DNA from: JBDTGE01 sp050742975
Lineage (GTDB): Bacteria; Actinomycetota; Actinomycetes; Mycobacteriales; Jatrophihabitantaceae
Direction: 5' to 3'
Length of the DNA stretch: 17,032 nucleotides
NCBI GenBank assembly: GCA_050742975.1
Contig: JBOGDQ010000121.1
Span: 1-17,032, forward strand
In this document: piece by piece, positions 1 to 7,177 of the stretch
Layout: every line of letters starts with the position of its first letter
Position numbering within the stretch: the stretch's first letter is position 1
Made by a program: the position numbers and the translations under genes
The notes under the pieces: model-generated
Told to the model about the DNA's origin: nothing
The model's database searches: none
What the model saw: only the letters and a program-made list of their open reading frames with translations

Positions 1-564
1 CCGGTGACGACGCCGGTCAGCACGCCGGGCACCGGGACGTCCTCGATGAGCGAGTCCGGCCCGCCGCACCCGCCCAGCCCGACGGTTCCGGCCGACGTGC
101 CGACGACTGGCCCGAACCTGGTCCGCACGGGCGAGAGGCCGCCGGTGATGCCGCTGGAGGCGACCCAGCACACCCAGCCCGGAGCGATCGCCTTCGCCAA
201 GTTCTTCATCCAGACGATCGACTGGGCGTACGCGACGACGAGCACGAGCTACATGAGGCACTACTTCGCACCGGGCTGCGTGACCTGCAAGAGTATTCAG
301 GCTGGCATCGACCAAGCACATGCCAAGGGTCGGCACTTCATCGGTGACCGGATCACGATTACCTCGGTGACGCACGTCGAGTCGACGCGTGAACATGGCG
401 CTGAATACCGCATGGTGGTGGCCTTCGACGTAACCTCCGTCGAGGTGGTCGATAGCCATGGCCGGTTCGTCGACGGTGACCGTGCGCTCAAACTTCAGAA
501 TCAGGTGTCGGTGCGCTGGGCCGGCAACTCATGGGTAGTCGTGTACATGTTGGGAACGCCGTGA
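1..564 (+). CDS. DUF6318-like secreted/lipoprotein, 5'-partial
   Basis: The frame is open to the first base of the window, so the true start and any signal peptide or lipobox lie outside it. The visible protein begins with a Pro/Thr/Ser-rich linker (about 55 residues), typical of a tether behind a lipoprotein signal. A compact domain follows: an aromatic-rich helix (FAKFFIQTIDWAYATTST), a Cys pair spaced CVTC in APGCVTCKS, then GRHFIGDRITI and strands ending in WVVVYMLGTP. I recognise this pattern as resembling the actinobacterial DUF6318 family, whose function is unknown. A Cys pair in an exported protein could form a disulfide; this is inference. The TGA stop overlaps the GTG start of the PKD-type gene downstream (GTGA), so the two are probably translated together. 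Family assignment is from memory of the motif and is moderately sure; that the ORF is real is more certain. Confidence 0.75.
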   Translation, partial: PVTTPVSTPGTGTSSMSESGPPHPPSPTVPADVPTTGPNLVRTGERPPVMPLEATQHTQPGAIAFAKFFIQTIDWAYATTSTSYMRHYFAPGCVTCKSIQAGIDQAHAKGRHFIGDRITITSVTHVESTREHGAEYRMVVAFDVTSVEVVDSHGRFVDGDRALKLQNQVSVRWAGNSWVVVYMLGTP

Positions 565-1481
565 AGCGGTACGCCCTCGGGTGCCTCGTTGCAGTCCTTC
601 AACTGGCGTTCGCGACGCAGGTCCACGCTGTGCCGCCCGCTTCGGATGGAACGTCCTGCGTACTGGAGGCGACGCACGGCGGGCTCGGAGGAGCCGTTGG
701 CGTGATGGTCAACGGTGTCTGTCGTCGCGCGAACGACGTGGTAAACGGCGGTGATGGCCCTCAGCCGGAGTATCGGTCGGTGGGCTGTACCGCGGGTGGG
801 CAGGTGATCGTGAACGGGGCGCTCGGGTCGTGGCGGTGTGGGGCGAGTGTGCCGCAGTGCAAGCTGCTGGTCGAGGGTGGCGCGCCCGGGCAGGATCCGC
901 CGGTGGCGTACGAGTACCAGTCTCGTGAGCCTGGTCAGGTGTTCTGGACGAACGTCGGGTTCTGGTGTCCGCAGTCGCGGGTGGCGGCGGTGGTGCCGGA
1001 TGCGGCGACGGTCCGTGATCAGGTGCTCAGGCTGTTGCCGCGGGTCGGGATCGGGACGACGGGTAGTCCGGCGACGTTGGTGAACGTGCAGACGATCGTG
1101 TGGGCGGACACGCCGGTGCGCCGTTCGTTGGGGACGGTGCGGATCGTGGGCCGGCCGGTGTGGCTGCGGCTGGGCTTCGCTCAGGCGAACTGGGCTTTCG
1201 GGGACGGGCACACCGCCAGCAGCGCTGCTCCGGGCAAGGTGTATGACCGGCACGGGGACCGGTGCGCGCTGGTGCTGTGTCCGCACTACTTCGGGCACGT
1301 GTACCGGGCTACCGGGCCGGTGACGATCACGCTGACGGTGTCCTGGCGGGCGAGCTACTCCCTGGACGGCATCCACTACAGGGCGGTGGACCCGGACCCG
1401 CTGAGCGGTCCGGCGGCTACCCAGGCGCTGCTGGTGCGTCAGGCCCGCGCGGTCCTGGTCCCCAACCCCGACAGCAACTGA
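561..1481 (+). CDS. Secreted PKD-type domain protein
   Basis: Predicted 306-residue exported protein. I chose the GTG at 561 rather than the in-frame ATG at 531: it overlaps the upstream stop as GTGA, has GGGA about 7 nt upstream, and gives a clean signal peptide (MKRYALGCLVAVLQLAFA, then QVHA with cleavage likely after residue 23). The mature protein has about nine Cys, as expected for an oxidised extracytoplasmic protein. The C-terminal part (about residues 200-275) carries WAFGDGH, then CPHYFGHVYRATGPVTITLTV and WRASYSLDG. This is the PKD-like beta-sandwich signature (xFGDG...HxY...GxYxVxLTV) seen in many actinobacterial cell-surface proteins. The middle (about 24-190) is unrecognised. Pairing with a DUF6318-like gene suggests a surface-associated unit, but substrate and role are unknown. 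It ends about 70 bp before the ruvC promoter region and is probably not part of that operon. Confidence 0.82.
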   Translation: MKRYALGCLVAVLQLAFATQVHAVPPASDGTSCVLEATHGGLGGAVGVMVNGVCRRANDVVNGGDGPQPEYRSVGCTAGGQVIVNGALGSWRCGASVPQCKLLVEGGAPGQDPPVAYEYQSREPGQVFWTNVGFWCPQSRVAAVVPDAATVRDQVLRLLPRVGIGTTGSPATLVNVQTIVWADTPVRRSLGTVRIVGRPVWLRLGFAQANWAFGDGHTASSAAPGKVYDRHGDRCALVLCPHYFGHVYRATGPVTITLTVSWRASYSLDGIHYRAVDPDPLSGPAATQALLVRQARAVLVPNPDSN

Positions 1482-1524
1482 GCGCCGTCGGCGTGTCGGC
1501 TGCCCGGCCCAGGCCTCCACCTTC

Positions 1525-1530
1525 TAGGGT
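1525..1530 (+). promoter_or_regulatory. Candidate -10 element (TAGGGT) of the ruvC operon
   Basis: TAGGGT matches the loose actinobacterial TANNNT -10 pattern. It would place transcription start around 1536-1538, inside the LexA box that begins at 1534, an arrangement suited to repression. No convincing TTGACA-like -35 is visible at the expected distance, so this is only a candidate. Confidence 0.4.
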
Positions 1531-1533
1531 TTG

Positions 1534-1549
1534 TCGAACGACCGTTCGA
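1534..1549. promoter_or_regulatory. LexA operator (SOS box) upstream of ruvC
   Basis: The sequence is TCGAACGACCGTTCGA, a perfect inverted repeat of TCGAAC around GACC. It equals the mycobacterial/actinobacterial SOS box consensus TCGAAC-N4-GTTCGA with no mismatch in either half-site. It sits 19 bp before the ruvC start and just downstream of a candidate -10. LexA control of the ruv operon is established in mycobacteria. Binding here is inferred from sequence. Confidence 0.93.
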
Positions 1550-1568
1550 TGGAGTGAGGTGCTGGCCG

Positions 1569-2102
1569 GTGCGGGTGCTCGGCGTCGACCCAGGGATGAC
1601 GCGGTGCGGCGTCGGCGTCGTCGACGGCGCACCCGGTCGCGCGCTCACCCTCGTCCACGTCGAGGTCATCCGCACCCGTCCGGACTCCGAGATAGGCGAC
1701 CGGCTGCTCGCCCAGGCCGACGCCCTCGCGCACGCCATCGAGAGCTACGCGCCCGACGTTGTCGCCGTCGAGCGCGTCTTCAGCCAGCACAACGTCCGCA
1801 CCGCGATGGGCACCGCGCAGGTGGCCGGGCTGGCGATCGTGGCAGCCGCCCGCGCCGGCGTCCCGGTCGTCATGCACACGCCGACCGAGGTCAAGGCCGC
1901 GGTCACCGGCTCGGGCTCGGCCGGCAAGGACCAGGTCGGGGCCATGGTCGCCCGCCTGCTGCGGCTGGGGCAGACGCCGCGGCCCGCCGACGCGGCCGAC
2001 GCCCTGGCGCTCGCGATCTGCCAGCTCTGGCGCGGGCCGGCCCAGTCCCGGCTGGCGGCGGCCGTGAGCGGCGCGATCGGATCGGCGAGGATGAAGCCAT
2101 GA
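1569..2102 (+). CDS. ruvC: Crossover junction endodeoxyribonuclease RuvC
   Basis: RuvC cuts Holliday junctions symmetrically after branch migration by RuvAB, completing recombinational repair in the cytoplasm. The protein is 177 residues, the usual size. The N-terminus MRVLGVDPGMTRCG is the RNase H-like first strand. The four catalytic acidic residues are all present: D7, E68 (in VAVERVF), D141 and D144 (in ADAADALALAICQ). The GTG at 1569 was preferred over the GTG at 1554 because GAGG at 1556-1559 lies 9 nt upstream and the protein then begins like family members. The gene is the first of a LexA-headed operon. Its TGA overlaps the ATG of the next gene (ATGA). A yebC gene, commonly next upstream of ruvC in actinobacteria, is not visible here. 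Confidence 0.97.
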   Translation: MRVLGVDPGMTRCGVGVVDGAPGRALTLVHVEVIRTRPDSEIGDRLLAQADALAHAIESYAPDVVAVERVFSQHNVRTAMGTAQVAGLAIVAAARAGVPVVMHTPTEVKAAVTGSGSAGKDQVGAMVARLLRLGQTPRPADAADALALAICQLWRGPAQSRLAAAVSGAIGSARMKP

Positions 2103-2650
2103 CCGACCCGCTCGAGCCCGAGTACGACGCCGAGACGCTGCGCGAGGTCTACACCGACCCGGACGCGGTCCGCGCGCGGATCGTCGCGCTCCGGGAGGAG
2201 GTCCGCACCGCACCCGACGAGGTCGGCGAGCTGCTCGCGCGTGGCGAGCTGGTCGTCCGCCTGCGCGGGCTCGGCGAGCTGGACGACGCGCTCGACGAGG
2301 GGCGCCGCGCCGCCGACCGGGCCGAGCTGGCCGGCACACCGCCGCAGCAGCACCTGGCCCGGATGCGACTGGCCGACGTGCACCAATGGCGCGGCGAGTT
2401 CGCCGAGTCGAACCTGCTGTTCACCGAGCTGCTGAACGCCGGCGCCCAGTTCGGGCCGGTGATCGAGGCGTTCACCCACCAGCACGCGGGCAAGAACGAC
2501 TACGACCAGGGGCATTACGCCGACGCCCGCGACCACTTCGCCCGCGCCCTGGGGATCCGTCAGCGGTACGAGCTACCGGACGAGCAGCTCGCAGCGTCCC
2601 GGATCGCCCTCGCCGCGGCCGAACGACACCTGCAGGAAAGTGGATCATGA
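2099..2650 (+). CDS. TPR-repeat protein embedded in the ruv operon
   Basis: A 183-residue soluble protein with no signal peptide or membrane segment, rich in Glu, Asp, Arg and Ala. The frame is open far upstream, but the ATG at 2099 overlaps the ruvC stop as ATGA and marks the start. About three tetratricopeptide-like helix pairs are visible: residues 41-74 (GELDDALDEGRRAADRAE), 84-117 (LARMRLADVHQWRGEFAES) and 124-157 (GKNDYDQGHYADARDHFARA). The last is the best match to the Gly-Tyr-Ala-Phe-Ala TPR pattern. Such folds usually bind proteins; the partner is unknown. Overlap with ruvC upstream and ruvA downstream (again ATGA) implies co-translation with the Holliday-junction genes and SOS control. 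A link to RuvABC is inference from context only. It could also be an unrelated passenger. Confidence 0.88.
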   Translation: MTDPLEPEYDAETLREVYTDPDAVRARIVALREEVRTAPDEVGELLARGELVVRLRGLGELDDALDEGRRAADRAELAGTPPQQHLARMRLADVHQWRGEFAESNLLFTELLNAGAQFGPVIEAFTHQHAGKNDYDQGHYADARDHFARALGIRQRYELPDEQLAASRIALAAAERHLQESGS

Positions 2651-3258
2651 TCGCGAGCGTGCGGGGGACGGTGGCCGCGCTCGGGCCGGACGGTGTGGTC
2701 GTCGAGGTCGGCGGTGTCGGGCTGGCGGTCGCCTGCTCGCCCGGGACGCTGGCGCGGCTGCGGGTGGGCGAGACCGCCCGCCTGGCCACCAGCCTCGTCG
2801 TCCGGGAGGACTCGCTGACCCTCTACGGGTTCGCCGACGACGACGAGCGCTCGACGTTCGAGCTCCTGCAGACGGCCAACGGTGTCGGCCCCAAGCTGGC
2901 CCAGACCATGCTCGCCGTCCACCCGCCGCGCGAGCTGCGCCGGGCGATCGCCACCAGCGACCTGCCGGCGCTGACCAAGGTCCCCGGCATCGGCCGCAAG
3001 GGCGCCGAGCGGATCGTCATCGAACTGCGCGATCGCATCGGGTCCGTCGACAGCGACTCACCCGTGGACCTGACCGGCGTCACGGCCGTCGCACCGTGGC
3101 GCGACCAGCTGGCGCACGCGCTCGCCGGGCTGGGCTTCTCCGGCAAGGAGGCGGCGGACGCGATCGACGTCGTCGCGGCCGACCTGCCTGACGGAGCGCC
3201 GCCGGACGTCTCCGCCCTGCTCCGGCGCAGCATCCAGCTCCTGGGACGGGCGCGGTGA
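2647..3258 (+). CDS. ruvA: Holliday junction branch migration protein RuvA
   Basis: RuvA binds four-way junctions as a tetramer and loads RuvB rings to drive branch migration. The protein is 203 residues, normal for the family. Domain I (about 1-62) is the OB-fold, starting MIASVRGTV and ending SLTLYGF. Domain II has two helix-hairpin-helix motifs, GVGPK (79-83) and GIGRK (114-118), that contact DNA backbone. Domain III (about 150-203, GLGFSGKEAADAI) is the flexible RuvB-contacting three-helix bundle. The acidic run DDDER at 64-68 lies where the junction-centre pin residues of RuvA occur. ATG at 2647 overlaps the TPR gene stop. The TGA overlaps the ruvB GTG (GTGA). Confidence 0.97.
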   Translation: MIASVRGTVAALGPDGVVVEVGGVGLAVACSPGTLARLRVGETARLATSLVVREDSLTLYGFADDDERSTFELLQTANGVGPKLAQTMLAVHPPRELRRAIATSDLPALTKVPGIGRKGAERIVIELRDRIGSVDSDSPVDLTGVTAVAPWRDQLAHALAGLGFSGKEAADAIDVVAADLPDGAPPDVSALLRRSIQLLGRAR

Positions 3259-4310
3259 GCGATCCGACGCAGGAGCTGGTGTCCGCCCTGGCCGAGCCGG
3301 AGGAGCGCGACGTCGAGGCCAGCCTTCGGCCCAGGGAGCTCAGCGAGTTCGTCGGGCAGCCGAAGGTTCGCGAGCAGCTGCAGCTGGTGCTGCAGAGTGC
3401 GCTGCGCCGGAACCGGCCGCCTGATCACGTGCTGCTCTCCGGGCCGCCCGGGCTGGGCAAAACCAGCCTGGCCATGATCATCGCGTCCGAGCTCGGGACG
3501 CCGATCCGCATCACCAGCGGCCCGGCGATCGAGCGGGCCGGCGACCTCGCCGCGCTGCTGACCAGCCTGACCGCCGGCGAGGTGCTGTTCATCGACGAGA
3601 TCCACCGGATCGCCCGCCCCGCCGAGGAGCTGCTCTACATGGCGATGGAGGACTTCCGGGTCGACGTCATCGTCGGCAAGGGGCCGGGCGCGACGGCGAT
3701 TCCCCTCGACCTCGCCCCGTTCACTCTCGTCGGCGCCACCACCCGGGCCGGGCTGCTCACCGGCCCGCTGCGCGACCGCTTCGGCTTCACCGGGCACATG
3801 GACTTCTACGACACCGACGAGCTCGAGCTCGTGCTGGCTCGGTCGGCCGAGCTGCTGGGGATCGACCTGCGCCAGGACGGCGGTGCCGAGATCGCCGGGC
3901 GCTCCCGCGGCACGCCACGCATCGCGAACCGCCTGCTGCGCCGCGTCCGTGACTACGCCGAGGTCCGGGCCGACGGGATCGTCACCGCTGAGATCGCACA
4001 CGCCGCGCTGGCGGTGTACGACGTCGACCAGCTCGGCCTGGATCGGCTGGACCGCTCGGTGCTGGATGCCCTGGTGCGCCGGTTCGGCGGTGGCCCGGTC
4101 GGGGTCAGCACCATCGCCGTCGCGGTGGGTGAGGAGATCGCCACGGTCGAGGAGGTGGCCGAACCGTTCCTGGTGCGGGCCGGCCTGCTCGCCCGCACGC
4201 CGCGCGGCCGGGTCGCGACCCCGGCGGCCTGGGCCCACCTAGGTCTCGACGCGCCACCCCACCTGGCCGCGCCCCCGTCGGCCCAGGGCCCCTCGCTGTT
4301 CGACGCGTAG
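3255..4310 (+). CDS. ruvB: Holliday junction ATP-dependent helicase RuvB
   Basis: RuvB is the hexameric AAA+ motor that pumps DNA through the RuvA-bound junction. It has 351 residues. Walker A is GPPGLGKT (63-70), Walker B is LFIDE (111-115), sensor 1 is GATTRAG (160-166), and the PLRDRFG segment (171-177) carries the arginine-finger region. The C-terminal third is the winged-helix domain (DALVRRFGGGPVGVSTIAVA, then EPFLVRAGLLARTPRGR). Start GTG at 3255 gives MSDPTQELV and a GTGA overlap with ruvA. The operon probably ends here or continues into yajC, whose start is only 10 bp beyond the stop. The final TAG doubles as part of a TAGGGT motif discussed under yajC. Confidence 0.98.
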   Translation: MSDPTQELVSALAEPEERDVEASLRPRELSEFVGQPKVREQLQLVLQSALRRNRPPDHVLLSGPPGLGKTSLAMIIASELGTPIRITSGPAIERAGDLAALLTSLTAGEVLFIDEIHRIARPAEELLYMAMEDFRVDVIVGKGPGATAIPLDLAPFTLVGATTRAGLLTGPLRDRFGFTGHMDFYDTDELELVLARSAELLGIDLRQDGGAEIAGRSRGTPRIANRLLRRVRDYAEVRADGIVTAEIAHAALAVYDVDQLGLDRLDRSVLDALVRRFGGGPVGVSTIAVAVGEEIATVEEVAEPFLVRAGLLARTPRGRVATPAAWAHLGLDAPPHLAAPPSAQGPSLFDA

Positions 4311-4313
4311 GGT
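4308..4313 (+). promoter_or_regulatory. Possible -10 (TAGGGT) overlapping the ruvB stop, ahead of yajC
   Basis: TAGGGT contains the ruvB stop codon and ends 7 nt before the yajC GTG. That spacing is what is seen for leaderless actinobacterial transcripts. The same stretch (GGTCGGGG) could instead serve as a weak ribosome-binding region in a read-through transcript. Confidence 0.22.
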
Positions 4314-4320
4314 CGGGGCC

Positions 4321-4674
4321 GTGAAGGACGCCTGGCCCTACGTCGTCGTGCTGGTGCTGCTGTTCGGCCTGCTGGCGATCAGCATGCGCAACCGCCGGCG
4401 GATGGCCGCGCAGGAGCGGGTCCGCGCGAGCCAGATCCACTTCGGCTCCGAGGTGATGACCACCTCGGGCCTGTACGGAACCGTCACCGCACTCAACGAG
4501 GACGGCACCGTGCAGCTGTCGATCGCGCCGGGCGTCGAGGTCAAGTGGGCGCTGGCCGCGCTCCGCGACGCGTCCTCGCTGCCCGATCAGTACCGCAAGG
4601 GCATCGGGGGCGATGCCAGCGTCGATGGTGCGGACGGCGCGGATGTCCGCGATGACTCCAGCCCCGGCGGGTGA
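4321..4674 (+). CDS. yajC: Preprotein translocase subunit YajC
   Basis: YajC is a small single-span membrane partner of SecDF, associated with the SecYEG export channel. The protein has 117 residues. It starts at GTG 4321 with a short N-terminus followed by one transmembrane helix (about 5-21, PYVVVLVLLFGLLAISM), then positively charged RNRRRMAAQERV on the cytoplasmic side. The conserved YajC core is GSEVMTTSGLYGTVTALNED and APGVEVKWALAAL. The last 30 residues are an Asp/Gly/Ser-rich tail that is probably disordered. It precedes secD and secF in the usual order. Confidence 0.95.
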   Translation: MKDAWPYVVVLVLLFGLLAISMRNRRRMAAQERVRASQIHFGSEVMTTSGLYGTVTALNEDGTVQLSIAPGVEVKWALAALRDASSLPDQYRKGIGGDASVDGADGADVRDDSSPGG

Positions 4675-4732
4675 TCGGCCCCGGGATGCGTCCTCACGCC
4701 GGACCGTGCGCTCGCGCCCAGGTGGCGTCGGT

Positions 4733-4738
4733 CATACT
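4733..4738 (+). promoter_or_regulatory. Candidate -10 (CATACT) in the yajC-secD gap
   Basis: The 148 bp gap 4675-4822 has no gene. CATACT differs at one position from TATACT, a plausible -10, and would leave a leader of roughly 75-80 nt before secD. I see no clear -35 and no convincing terminator hairpin in the gap. Confidence 0.25.
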
Positions 4739-4822
4739 GTCCACCCGAGCTTTCCTGCGCTGAGCCGTAACTGCACGCTCGCGCTGCCCTGACCGCGTCA
4801 CAACGTCGAGGAGAACATCCCC

Positions 4823-7177
4823 GTGGCACCACCCGTCGGAACGTTGCGCGTCGGGCGCTACTTCCTCGCTCTGTTCTCGATCCTGCTGATCCTGTACTCG
4901 ATCGTCGCGTTCGGCGGCCGCCACTCGCCCAAGCTGGGCCTGGATCTCGTCGGCGGCATCCGGGTGATCTTCACCGCGCAGACCCCGAAGGGCAGTCCTT
5001 CCCCGACGTCCTCGCAGATGAGTCAGGCCCGGCAGATCCTCGAGGACCGGATCAACAGCACGGGTGTCACCGGCTCGACCGTCATCGTCCAGGGCGGGGA
5101 TCAGCTGGTCGTCGAGATCCCCAACGGCACCTCGACCGACGTCGCCAAGTTGGGCACTGCGGCGATCCTGAACTTCCGCGGTGTCATGGCGCCGGCCCAG
5201 GCGGTGTCCTGCCGGTCGGCGACGAGTACGCCGAGCGGCTCGCCCTCCGCGCCGCAAACCGCCTCCAGCAGCCCGTCCTCGCTCGGTTCGGTGACCTCGC
5301 CGACGGCTCAGGACTCGCACTCGGTGGACGGAGCGGGCGGCCGCGCGCTGCTCGCGCCGACCGGCACGACCACCCCCACCACGAAGACGACCCCCACCAC
5401 GAAGACGACCCCCACCACGAAGACGACCCCCAGCAGCAAGGCGACCGGCTCCGCGGGCAGCACGGCCAGTCCCAGCCCGTCACCGTCGGCCACCGCCGCG
5501 CCGTGCGTGGCCGACCCGTTCGACGCGCTGCTCAAGGCCGATCCGACGCTGAAGACCCAGCTGCAGAAGCTCTACAGCGTGCCGGCCACCATCGCCGGCA
5601 AGCCTGCGACGACCGCCGAACTGATGCCGAACGCCGAGTCCTGCCCGTCCCCGGCCCAGCCGACCGATGCCAAGCTGCCGAAGGCGGCGCAGTGCCGCGG
5701 GTACTCCGCGCTCAGCGCCACGCAGCAGCAGCAGCTCACCACCGCACTGGGCCAGCTCGACTGCAACGCCACGCAGACCGAGCCGGACATCGCCGAGAAC
5801 TACTACTTCGCCTGCGACGACGGCAAGCTGTACGGCGCGAAGGTCGCCTACCTGCTCGGGCATGTCGTCGTGCCGGGCAAGCTGATCGACACCGCGGCCG
5901 CGCAGGCCCCGAGCGGCTCGAACGGCCAGCTCAACTGGACGGTCTCGCTCAGCCTGACCTCGTCTGGCGGTAACAAGTGGAACGCCTGGACCTCGAAGTA
6001 CCACACTTCCGATCAGACGGCCAGCTCGCTGCAGACCTCGACCACCGCGCCGTGCGGGGCGACCGCGTCGGTCCCGTGCTCTGACTTCGTCGGCTTCACG
6101 TTGGACGGCGTGGTGATCTCGGCGCCGGTGACGCAGGCCGTGCTGGATCAGCAGACGAGCATCTCCGGCAACTTCGGCCGGACCACCGCGAACGCTCTCG
6201 CGCGCGAGCTGAACTACGGCAAGCTGCCGGTCAGCTTCCGGCCCGACGCGAACGAGCACGTGTCGGCGACGCTGGGCAGTCAGCAGCTCAAGGCGGCCTT
6301 CCTGGCCGGCGGCATCGGCCTGGCCCTGGTCGTCCTGTACTCGCTGCTGTACTACCGCGCTCTCGGGCTGGTGACGATCGCCTCGCTCCTCGTGTCGGCC
6401 GGGCTCACCTACGCGATGCTCGTCATCCTCGGCACGCAGTTGGGCTTCACGCTCGACCTGGCCGGTATCGCCGGCTTCATCGTCGCGCTCGGCATCACGG
6501 CCGACTCGTTCGTCGTGTTCTTCGAACGGCTCAAGGACGAGGTCCACGAGGGGCGCTCCCTGCGCGTGGCGGTGCCGAGGGGCTGGACGCGGGCGCGGCG
6601 CACGATCCTGTCGGCCGACACGGTCTCCTTCCTCGCCGCGGCGATCCTGTACTACTTCGCCTCCGCGGACGTGAAGGGCTTCGCGTTCACCCTGGGGCTG
6701 TCGACGATCCTGGACCTGGTCGTGGTGTTCCTGTTCACCCACCCGCTCGTCTCCTGGCTCTCGCGCAAGAAGGCGTTCGGGTCACCGCGCTTCACCGGCC
6801 TCAACGCGGTCCGTGAGGGTGGGATCGCACCGTACGAGGGTCCCGAGGCCCGCGAGAGGCCGGCAGCCAGGGCCACGAGGCCCGCGCCCGACGAGCCCCG
6901 CACCCCGTCCGGCAAGATCACGATCGAGAAGTCGTCGGTGGCCGTGCTGGAGAAGGACGATCCGGAGCAGGACGACGCGGACGGGTCGGCGCTCGAGGGC
7001 GCAGATCCGGTGGCGGACGCCGACGAGGTCGAGGCCACCGATCAGCCCGAGGAGAGCGAGAGCGACGGCGCCGGCGACGAACCGCCCGAGCGCACGCGCA
7101 CCAAGCCCGCACCCGGCTCGGCCGCCGAACGGGCGGCGGCCCGGCGGGCGCGGCTGCGCGAGAAGGGCGAGCGCTGA
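4823..7177 (+). CDS. secD: Protein translocase subunit SecD, long form
   Basis: SecD works with SecF, using the proton gradient to help pull exported proteins through SecYEG. Start GTG 4823 has GAGGAGA about 9 nt upstream. There is one N-terminal membrane helix (about 13-31), then KLGLDLVGG (37-45, the SecD DLxGG motif) and the extracytoplasmic P1 region. The C-terminal block of five helices begins near residue 491; it includes LDLAGIAGFIVALGITADSF and FFERLKDEVHEG, close to mycobacterial SecD. At 784 residues it is longer than most relatives, for two reasons. P1 is split by a Ser/Thr/Pro-rich insert (about 130-225) with TTPTTK repeats, and a charged cytoplasmic tail of about 135 residues follows the last helix. 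Mycobacterial SecD also carries a Pro-rich insert at this place, so the insert position is familiar while its repeat and the tail look lineage-specific. The stop overlaps the secF start (TGATG). Confidence 0.96.
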   Translation: MAPPVGTLRVGRYFLALFSILLILYSIVAFGGRHSPKLGLDLVGGIRVIFTAQTPKGSPSPTSSQMSQARQILEDRINSTGVTGSTVIVQGGDQLVVEIPNGTSTDVAKLGTAAILNFRGVMAPAQAVSCRSATSTPSGSPSAPQTASSSPSSLGSVTSPTAQDSHSVDGAGGRALLAPTGTTTPTTKTTPTTKTTPTTKTTPSSKATGSAGSTASPSPSPSATAAPCVADPFDALLKADPTLKTQLQKLYSVPATIAGKPATTAELMPNAESCPSPAQPTDAKLPKAAQCRGYSALSATQQQQLTTALGQLDCNATQTEPDIAENYYFACDDGKLYGAKVAYLLGHVVVPGKLIDTAAAQAPSGSNGQLNWTVSLSLTSSGGNKWNAWTSKYHTSDQTASSLQTSTTAPCGATASVPCSDFVGFTLDGVVISAPVTQAVLDQQTSISGNFGRTTANALARELNYGKLPVSFRPDANEHVSATLGSQQLKAAFLAGGIGLALVVLYSLLYYRALGLVTIASLLVSAGLTYAMLVILGTQLGFTLDLAGIAGFIVALGITADSFVVFFERLKDEVHEGRSLRVAVPRGWTRARRTILSADTVSFLAAAILYYFASADVKGFAFTLGLSTILDLVVVFLFTHPLVSWLSRKKAFGSPRFTGLNAVREGGIAPYEGPEARERPAARATRPAPDEPRTPSGKITIEKSSVAVLEKDDPEQDDADGSALEGADPVADADEVEATDQPEESESDGAGDEPPERTRTKPAPGSAAERAAARRARLREKGER
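5369..5440 (+). repeat. Four 18-bp tandem repeats (TTPTTK) inside secD
   Basis: Four consecutive 18-nt units encode TTPTTK, TTPTTK, TTPTTK and TTPSSK (residues 183-206). The core unit is ACGACCCCCACCACGAAG. Units 2 and 3 are identical, unit 1 differs in its first codon and unit 4 is degenerate. The length is a multiple of three, so copy-number changes keep the frame. The segment lies in the extracytoplasmic linker of SecD. Confidence 0.95.

Noticed and set aside
501..1520. A 339-codon minus-strand frame antisense to the PKD-type gene
   Set aside because: Arg/His/Pro-rich composition without domain features; the plus-strand product has a signal peptide and a PKD motif.
1262..2098. N-terminal extension of the TPR gene frame across ruvC
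   Set aside because: The upstream part is Arg/Gly/Pro-rich out-of-frame reading of ruvC; the ATG overlapping the ruvC stop is the credible start.
2823..4238. A 471-codon minus-strand frame antisense to ruvA and ruvB
   Set aside because: Shadow of ruvAB with low-complexity Arg/Gly/Ala/Pro composition and no family signature.
4675..4822. Terminator or riboswitch in the yajC-secD gap
   Set aside because: GC-rich short inverted repeats are present, as anywhere at this GC content, but no stable stem with a U-tract and no known riboswitch core could be recognised.
5366..5440. A CRISPR-like array in secD
   Set aside because: The 18-bp units are directly adjacent with no spacers and are in-frame protein repeats.
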